Shown here piece by piece: positions 35,601 through 38,589 of a DNA stretch of 38,589 bases. The position numbers and the translations under genes were made by a program. Source of the DNA: an uncultured Bacteroidales bacterium. Lineage in GTDB: Bacteria; Bacteroidota; Bacteroidia; Bacteroidales; Bacteroidaceae. A model generated the notes under the pieces. It saw nothing but the letters and a program-made list of their open reading frames with translations, was not told the DNA's origin and ran no database searches. Within the stretch, counting starts at the first letter, position 1. Each line of letters begins with the position of its first letter. Location of the stretch: assembly GCA_902760965.1 (NCBI GenBank), contig CACWIN010000012.1, forward strand, positions 1-38,589. Reading direction: 5' to 3'.

Positions 35601-37592
35601 CGTTACGAACTCGATCCGCAGACAAAGCAGCCTACCAGCACGCCGATGCGCGACTACGTATTCGTGGATTCTATCGACGTCATCAAGCAGCATATCACCG
35701 ACAACACGGCAGCTCCCGTGATACCTTACGAGGAACTGAAGAACCTGAACTTCAGTTTCGTGGGCGAGGGACATAAACTGTTGGTGAACCTGAACGAAAA
35801 GAATTCTAAGTTGAACCGTCGTAATATCTATGTCACCATACGTGACGTAGAGGACAAGAACGGTAATGCCATGGCTTCACCGCAGACGGCATGCTATCTG
35901 GTTACCAACAGCAACTTACACTGGATTGTGAACCGTTATGACTACACGACCAAGTATGGTGCCGGCGAGACTGGTGAACTGTCGTTCTATAACAACGGTG
36001 CTACAAGCCACACCTACACCATCGAGAACTGTCCCAAGTGGCTCAAGCTCAGCAAGTATAGCGACGTTATAGCACCGCAGAATATGGAGTATGTTGAAGC
36101 AACGATCAGCAAAGACCTGAACGTAGGTACATATAATGAAATTCTCTATCTGACGGATGAGCAGGGCGTCTCCGAGCCATTCTACCTGAACCTGACGGTT
36201 GAGGGTGAGCAGCCTGGATGGGCAGAGAGCATCAACAGCGACCTACTGAAGTACTCGATGAGCATATCCGGTCAGGTTTATCTCTTTGATGAGCTTGACA
36301 CCGATGAACGCGACATCGTGGGTGTCTTTGACAAGGAGAATGTTTGCCACGGCTTCGCCAACATCAGCCACAATGCCCAGACGGGTGAGACCGGTCTCTA
36401 CCTGACTGTCTATGACAATCAGACAAGCGGACGCCCACTGAACTTCCGCATGTGGCAGTACAGTACCGGACGCGAGATTGTTCTGAGCACGAAACCGGCC
36501 ATCACCTTCTCGAAAGATGCCATTCTGGGCACCGATAAGCCTGTACGCTTTGACGGCGGCGAGGCCTTCGTGCAGTACTTCGACCTGAAGGCTGGCTGGA
36601 ACTGGATTTCGTTCAACGTGGCAAGCGAGCAACTCTTCAACCTGAACACCCTGCTTGACGGACTGCCCTGGAAGGAGGGCGACGTTCTGACCGACCTGAA
36701 CAGCGACGCCACGCTCGTCTTCCGCAACGGCCACTGGCTGATATCAGGCGATGCCAATGTGTCCATGCTCTCGCAGAAGAAAGCCTATGCCATCATGGTG
36801 CAGGATGACATCCGGTTCCCCATAGCAGGTACCATCATCAAGCAGGCAGACATGCGTACCATCGAAGTGAAGCAAGGCTGGAACGGCATAGGCTACACGC
36901 CGGCGCTGAACCTCACGGTAGAGACGGCACTGAGCGACTACTTCGACAAGGCTGAGCCGGGCGACGTGATTAAGAGTCACGACCAGTTTGCCTACTTCAG
37001 TAAGTCTGGTAATGTAGGCCGCTGGCGTGGCAACCTGCAGTACATGAAGCCTGGCGAGGGCTATATGCTACTGCGCAAGGCTGCCAGCACGACAACCTTC
37101 ACCTATCCGTTCTACGAGCCGGGATCGACGTTCCTTGACGAGTGGTTGTATAGTGGAACTACGCGCTCTGCTGCTCCAGTAAGAGCCATGAATACAATGT
37201 GCGTAAGTGCTGTTGTTGACGGCTTTGAAGTTGAAGAAGGCGACATTCTGGAAGCATATGCTAACGGCGAAATCATTGGCAAAACTACTGTGAACAGCGC
37301 TTCTGCTGATGAAACCCGCGAGCCGATCTACCTCAGTATTGAGGGCGACAAGGAGCATGGCATCTGGTTCGCTATTGAGCGTGGTGGCGAGATTGTTGCC
37401 TTTACCAACGAGCAGATGACGTTCATAGCCAACGCCGTTATCGGTAGTCCCGATGAGCCGACATCAATCAACTTCATCAAGGCTGAGAACGAGAACGACC
37501 AGTGGTACAGCATCAGCGGCATTAAGCTGCAGAAGAAGCCGACGCAAAGCGGTATGTATATCTTCAATGGACGTAAGATACTGATTAAATAA
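26613..37592 (+). CDS. Giant multidomain surface protein (adhesin-like), 3,659 aa
   Basis: The exact function is unknown; the architecture points to a cell-surface adhesin or carbohydrate-contacting protein. ATG 26613 gives a signal peptide (WLWLLVVLFVWLLPQQATA). The order, approximately, is: fibronectin-like parts to residue 500; two GLUG/beta-helix copies (528-749 and 749-1022, each with GTFDGNGHTLNV); FnIII (1089-1166); carboxypeptidase-regulatory-like repeats (about 1169-1480); a long region without recognised family (about 1480-2580); two LamG-like domains (2586-2766, 2772-2962); a BACON-like domain (3095-3202); a surface module (3209-3309); a GWNWIS/GWNGIG pair (3322-3502); a second surface module (3524-3622); and a type-IX-style tag (WYSISGIKLQKK, GMYIFNGRKILIK). 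The frame is open upstream to TTG 26547. A lipoprotein gene follows 3 bases later. Confidence 0.88.
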   Translation: MKQTTDILRGRPWLWLLVVLFVWLLPQQATARERYPEMTSLYQVMLNGSNKVRIQAPAYDKKDNDYFVYHGYLKAKWKDEKKVDHEATVLYWSMDEGYDADNGGSKYDNDNTAVHFKFKTEIGGSVDVKQGNSSSTFKITKDDGEKRELLYENSDDYSYEFSAVWTFPYEMYGCDVTFVWDVEVEYTHIFVFNKAFKLGLKDVNISLPEAPIVVNPQMSLGMMSFTKPGMLEVPWFVASDRVTSAKYEYVDHNDNTVSVPLQSGISNGTIYLDASVPHKNLHVIVDYIDRDNNPITAVTSDGQTQPVIHIPMSLTAKPLGDRKASVQLDWHIAYTEYEDISSSDFFEIQRSLTGKEADFETIFSEPFSLSQSNYTFIDSTLIDAIGDKLLKDGTLDSLTYRVRRTMTQAWGWGHSGAPSVRCVVDGIHLMHIATYSAEWEDTLAYTARVSWKYADEYNMVWDNRANMMMRVTMLNQSGDTVNIQNIEISPEEREQRYKVIDLSRTCVSYKVDLYIDRRTSPIPTFDEIKPYWFPIRNANDWKNFLNKVKAAEGKYDVNARLYADISIENSVGLYESYPYRGTFDGNGHTLNVNISGGNLNNLGIFRFVDNATFRNLHTTGTINTSQKYAGSLIGRIRNGHSVVIEGCRSSVTLNNSINGDATMGGFLGIVGDNASVMFRNCKFDGSFKGDNCSHVSGFIGCCLGNSSATIDNCLFAPDHITTSSENCSTWARKYDSATLTVINSYATREYTQGDGTAENPYRINSAGDWNALRDAVEAAKNNSYLYARLEADITVSDYVGRGHAAVFRGTFDGNGHTLNVDINRTTDTGAAAPFAYAGDCTIKNLRVTGKVNGNGNHAAGLIGGAQPGTPHINLDRVWVSTDVTTAGTHVGGIIGYSNNGIIKMTDCLYDGKPSTRPDNEAHDTFMGTMIGWGNENTQWTLVRTYDHGNLGNAYWRFYGIWWNSPDWHSWGTNDRSFTVTQHGWDNVNYYNKTDQTEVVNLMNGNQAGTWQLVDGKAVPVLTTTDTTTGETNFLSNLGYAWMKEGSTINPTVTTTAECEVVTYPEPTLPTFYHEGNGKIGKTLMTETRQSSVVVTWDVEGVVDFFRVYRRTEGSGDDAWELIADQLDNTGYEDKSVSPLLRYEYKVRAVTDCEGLHYSETQVKAGACKNTGRVSGYVRLNDGTGVPGITVTVKHDKDANFDTDKSYKVEVITDETGYFVADGLPYNGLSDIEYVVSVTSAGNVKFETGKTLYSVTFDNETNDESIPEFTIINSHRFSGFVMYDGTSIPVKGAHFKVGNHHVYNASGKLVETDYDGSFSFRVLDGQDSIQVWMDKHTFTEDGYYLDTKKNKAVITDDEAGIYFYDATKVKLIGRVVGGDDQGSKPMDNNLSKNNLGRNLTMVMTLEGDNTSWLVYDNLNPELKTRELTFTHAGGNGHQTTAVVERKRMTVKPDSLTGEYTLLLPPVRWKVEQVYCDGYPTLFQEGQASEVIDLTDCLTPIDTTYVGSYKDYEGYVSERSATYNAIYNRIYHAPVEITYRQIGYDTFDYFGDRTYMSTNIGSKKVEVPLVSLDSITNTVHYTFGYPVFSLNRRYPIQVQVAERYPFNNDTRTGIVDIVPVGGGKVTVHNGLKYNASPETVELDSLGQGHFYITADQTARLLTGENALMTVTMTLEQDGTTYEAEPLKAYTLNMFALGGAKDVLVKGKPILIDILRDPPGGGSSATLSKGSTLKYSYTLDMTIKGGVSIGLTYGTKYETFTGFVNAPEGSGGTNGYMSNSDIAKLFEFEYAYNADGRRSFTYTMNVNEDITTSSDPNMVGAEADLFIGMTQNIVIQPLSTIRAIPDSIFQQMKGRLNGGNTAGFSTYGTLVDIAEGKDLDGNKFHLVRDESIGYGPEVTSHFIHSQKHILTQIIPQMVEELRALMFTGTAADAQKKADATGKPVYRSLVTEDDENFGLLNMKDGEVYYYTSKMKEEPGMNYVIHLPSTTTTPPTDEVAEKCQNILAWAEMIGQNEREKLAAIWGSSPMANYDVDGGTNVNYSEQFISEYSISNHQTLPGVFGDNWFDNIGSDMGLASSAAVGVKILAKLVDMLWAKSDKITEASGKETTTNTDDEDNPVQTTTEVSFAGKTVKFRILPVLNYVTKGVSTDSKVFSRKESFNIVMDKKSHLNFDVYRVQTDTTFLKASSLLDVYSNQNYDEMTKYVDVFLRRKFDMSKVVYSRSFVYRTRGGATVNSWEDQRKTMFYSPGVVLDERTKKIQNPKITLDRQSISGVAMGEPARFKVYMTNDSEQPEAATGSISLYVLYLKPKSNPNGAKIMVDGIALTTTGWELYLKPGEVVERTLEVYAGTEFDYEGLKIGLCSKSDPDHISEEVAFDVHYLHQAGPVNISSPGDKWVMNTYASKDDKRGWFIPVTIDGFDRHQHNFDHIEFQYKESQRGEDSWTNLCSFYADSLLMAKASGEREMIPENGNIVTNFYGEGTVMEKAYDLRAVLYCRNGNSFLTTSSKIISGVKDTRRPQLFGTPEPVNGILTTGDNIVFNFSEDIEYNYLSAITNFEVKGETNTDHISENVSVQFTGQSSMETEAMRNFSGKDLTIDLMIKPDTLAGRDMPLFSHGSNGQKLQLWLTENFKLKAVINNHEYVSDSVIKKNTFTQVAMCMDLNDDSLRLFNGGKVIGRFPIIEHYNGTGNLIFGRTNESDRSDSKYYEGRMMEARLWYAAMDGALIGSTYGGRRLTGYEVGLVDYYPMNEGSGNYALDKTQGANAQLIGTNWAMPRGFSLRIENDDHGIKLTKNALNRTKEQDYTLMFWFKTDSNGRGVLLSNGAGKKDEIGAKNIFNIAFEANKLMYRSNGQAIEVPGDWSDNEWHHFAMTMNRGLNIANIYVDQVLRSSFEADSIGGISGGHPLIGAALYDSYDADGKVITTDTRNWLIGHIDELCFFAQALPETLINTYSKKSPNGDEVGLLTYLSFDRQERQKNNEIVMVPYEYSKKIYLDADGNMRYELDPQTKQPTSTPMRDYVFVDSIDVIKQHITDNTAAPVIPYEELKNLNFSFVGEGHKLLVNLNEKNSKLNRRNIYVTIRDVEDKNGNAMASPQTACYLVTNSNLHWIVNRYDYTTKYGAGETGELSFYNNGATSHTYTIENCPKWLKLSKYSDVIAPQNMEYVEATISKDLNVGTYNEILYLTDEQGVSEPFYLNLTVEGEQPGWAESINSDLLKYSMSISGQVYLFDELDTDERDIVGVFDKENVCHGFANISHNAQTGETGLYLTVYDNQTSGRPLNFRMWQYSTGREIVLSTKPAITFSKDAILGTDKPVRFDGGEAFVQYFDLKAGWNWISFNVASEQLFNLNTLLDGLPWKEGDVLTDLNSDATLVFRNGHWLISGDANVSMLSQKKAYAIMVQDDIRFPIAGTIIKQADMRTIEVKQGWNGIGYTPALNLTVETALSDYFDKAEPGDVIKSHDQFAYFSKSGNVGRWRGNLQYMKPGEGYMLLRKAASTTTFTYPFYEPGSTFLDEWLYSGTTRSAAPVRAMNTMCVSAVVDGFEVEEGDILEAYANGEIIGKTTVNSASADETREPIYLSIEGDKEHGIWFAIERGGEIVAFTNEQMTFIANAVIGSPDEPTSINFIKAENENDQWYSISGIKLQKKPTQSGMYIFNGRKILIK

Positions 37593-37595
37593 AAT

Positions 37596-38363
37596 ATGAA
37601 TAAGAACATTTTGTATTCAATAGCCATCTTGCTGGCAAGCCTCACACTGGGGGCTTGCGGCAGCGATGATGATGACAATAACGATGGCAAAGGCTACAGC
37701 GAAACCACTGTAGCCGAGACCCCGACTTGGCAAGTGGATTACAGTGGCAACGATAACCGCCCCGACTGGCAGGAACCTAACCCTTCTGCCTTCGAGAACT
37801 GGACGATTATGCTGGTGGAGTTGGAGGATGAGCTGAAACCCTACACATCAAACTATGACCTCTTGGCTCTCTTTGTGGGCGGTGAGTTGCGCGGACTGAC
37901 TACACCCGCACTTTCAACTGACGTGAATGACAAGGGAACATTCGTGATGAAAGCCTACGGCAACGAGGTGGACCAGAACATGGTGAACCTGACGCTGAAA
38001 TATTATTGCAACCAGTTGAAGCAGACTTTTTCGCGTACCGTACAGATGAGATATGAAATGGGAAAGGTCTATGGACTGGAAGAAAACCTCGTGCCGCCGT
38101 TCACCCTCGGATCAGCCAAGTATCCCGTGTTTATGATGCTTGACGTCAATACCATCATTGCCAAGGCTGCTATTCAACCGGCATTGGGCGACTACTTCGC
38201 TACTTTCGTCGGTGAAGAGTGCCGAGGCGTGTCATCTGCCATAGATAATCTTTCATTGATCGTTCTCGGTCGTGAGGAAGGTGAGATTATCACTCTAAAA
38301 TACTATCAAGCTGCTACAGGAAAGATTTTCACCTTCTCCGATGTAGCCAAAATAAATCAGTAA
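37596..38363 (+). CDS. Surface lipoprotein sharing modules with the giant protein
   Basis: The 255-aa protein has a lipoprotein signal (LLASLTLGA-Cys21) followed by GSDDDDNND, an acidic run of the type that sends Bacteroidetes lipoproteins to the surface. Two copies of one module are visible: LLALFVGGELRGLTTPAL with VNLTLKYYCNQLKQTF, and YFATFVGEECRGVSSAI with IITLKYYQAATGKIFTF. Similar phrases occur near the end of the giant protein. It starts 3 bases after the giant gene's stop codon, so the two are likely co-translated and probably act together. No enzyme motif is seen. Confidence 0.85.
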   Translation: MNKNILYSIAILLASLTLGACGSDDDDNNDGKGYSETTVAETPTWQVDYSGNDNRPDWQEPNPSAFENWTIMLVELEDELKPYTSNYDLLALFVGGELRGLTTPALSTDVNDKGTFVMKAYGNEVDQNMVNLTLKYYCNQLKQTFSRTVQMRYEMGKVYGLEENLVPPFTLGSAKYPVFMMLDVNTIIAKAAIQPALGDYFATFVGEECRGVSSAIDNLSLIVLGREEGEIITLKYYQAATGKIFTFSDVAKINQ

Positions 38364-38372
38364 TACCACAGG

Positions 38373-38410
38373 CTGGTGCGGTTCCACTCCCGCGCCAGTC
38401 ACAACACTGG
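38373..38410 (+). other. Two mutually exclusive hairpins after the lipoprotein gene
   Basis: CTGGTGCGG (38373-38381) pairs with CCGCGCCAG (38390-38398), nine base pairs with one G-U. Alternatively CCAGT (38395-38399) pairs with ACTGG (38406-38410). No U-tract follows, so it may be a processing or 3'-stability structure rather than an intrinsic terminator. Confidence 0.4.
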
Positions 38411-38478
38411 ATGCGGTCCATTTATGTCCGAGATTATGCATTAGGTGCTTGCCGCCACCAGGGACACAGGGAACTGAT

Positions 38479-38495
38479 ACTTTTGTGCCAAAAGT
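38479..38495 (-). terminator. Short hairpin after the edge gene
   Basis: ACTTTTG (38479-38485) and CAAAAGT (38489-38495) form a 7-bp stem with a 3-base loop, 17 bases after the minus-strand stop at 38513. On the plus strand it overlaps a degenerate REP-like stretch at 38461-38489. Confidence 0.4.
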
Positions 38496-38512
38496 TACAA
38501 AAAAGAGATAAA

Positions 38513-38589
38513 CTAATTGCAGACGGGACGTACAGATAAGCCCAAGTATCGGAAGACACAGCCATATGGCACGAATCTTGTCTTAGTAA
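38513..38589 (-). CDS. C-terminal end of a protein with an SVRPV ending (truncated by window edge)
   Basis: Only 24 codons and a TAG stop are visible. They end RYLGLSVRPVCN. Endings of the form G-x-SVRPV are common in Bacteroidales secreted proteins with FISUMP/DUF1566-type C-type-lectin-like domains, so that family is a guess. The frame is open to the window edge. The orientation is opposite to the giant gene, so the two converge. Confidence 0.45.
   Translation of the reverse strand, partial: TKTRFVPYGCVFRYLGLSVRPVCN

Noticed and set aside
38373-38512. Possible cobalamin or other riboswitch after the lipoprotein gene
   Set aside because: The segment has GC-rich hairpins but no conserved B12-box-like or other known aptamer core in the right order, and no gene starts downstream on the plus strand.
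38381-38589. Diversity-generating retroelement at the right edge
   Set aside because: The SVRPV ending is suggestive, but no template repeat or reverse transcriptase is visible in the window.

Overview
The window looks like a chromosomal segment of a Bacteroidales bacterium, most likely Prevotellaceae or a close gut or rumen relative. Supporting signs are the many promoters with a TTTG box, about 20 bases of spacing and a TAnnTTTG box; AT-rich ribosome binding regions; secreted proteins with C-terminal tags of the type-IX-secretion style; a C10 peptidase carrying a BspA-type leucine-rich repeat; hemicellulose enzymes (GH43, GH67); and the serC-serA-DUF1015 order. The species is an inference, since no rRNA or full marker gene is present.

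Layout. 1-722 (minus) is the 5' part of carA. 723-1239 is non-coding and holds the carA promoter and leader plus a 22-bp inverted repeat pair framing a cruciform-like element. 1240-2774 (minus) is a translationally coupled pair of secreted proteins. 2921-3079 (minus) is a 52-aa orphan antitoxin-like gene with its own promoter, divergent from an M15 peptidase and a Gfo/Idh/MocA oxidoreductase (3271-5060, plus). 5092-9682 (minus) is a CotH-GH43-secreted protein operon. Next come two small outer-membrane barrel proteins flanking a tRNA-Thr(CGT), then a GH67 alpha-glucuronidase behind a YigZ-family gene, a triple TonB_C protein, and a C10 peptidase behind a DUF5131 gene. After 18.7 kb come a secreted protein and an MmcQ/YjbR protein (plus), a 35-bp inverted-repeat pair at a convergent junction, and the serine biosynthesis operon serC-serA-DUF1015 (minus). 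The right third (plus) has a GT2 glycosyltransferase, a membrane-anchored AraC-type regulator, a giant 3,659-aa surface protein and a coupled lipoprotein. The last 77 bases hold the C-terminal end of a gene on the minus strand.

How the genes may work together. GH43 and GH67 act on xylan side chains and backbone fragments. No SusC/SusD pair is present, so this is not a classical polysaccharide utilization locus. Four minus-strand secreted proteins between 1.2 and 9.7 kb share or vary one short N-terminal beta module (Y-x-N-V-F-x-x-N-G), which suggests a common envelope-sorting or assembly function. The giant protein and its downstream lipoprotein share a duplicated module and are separated by 3 bases, which suggests one surface complex.

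The least explained signals are the following: three heptanucleotide tandem repeats, all in short gaps inside operons; a family of REP-like hairpins, two of which contain the stop codons of neighbouring genes; an out-of-frame lipoprotein signal peptide ahead of the giant gene that one extra G in a G5 tract would restore; and a periplasmic-looking protein with three TonB C-terminal domains and a jelly-roll insert.
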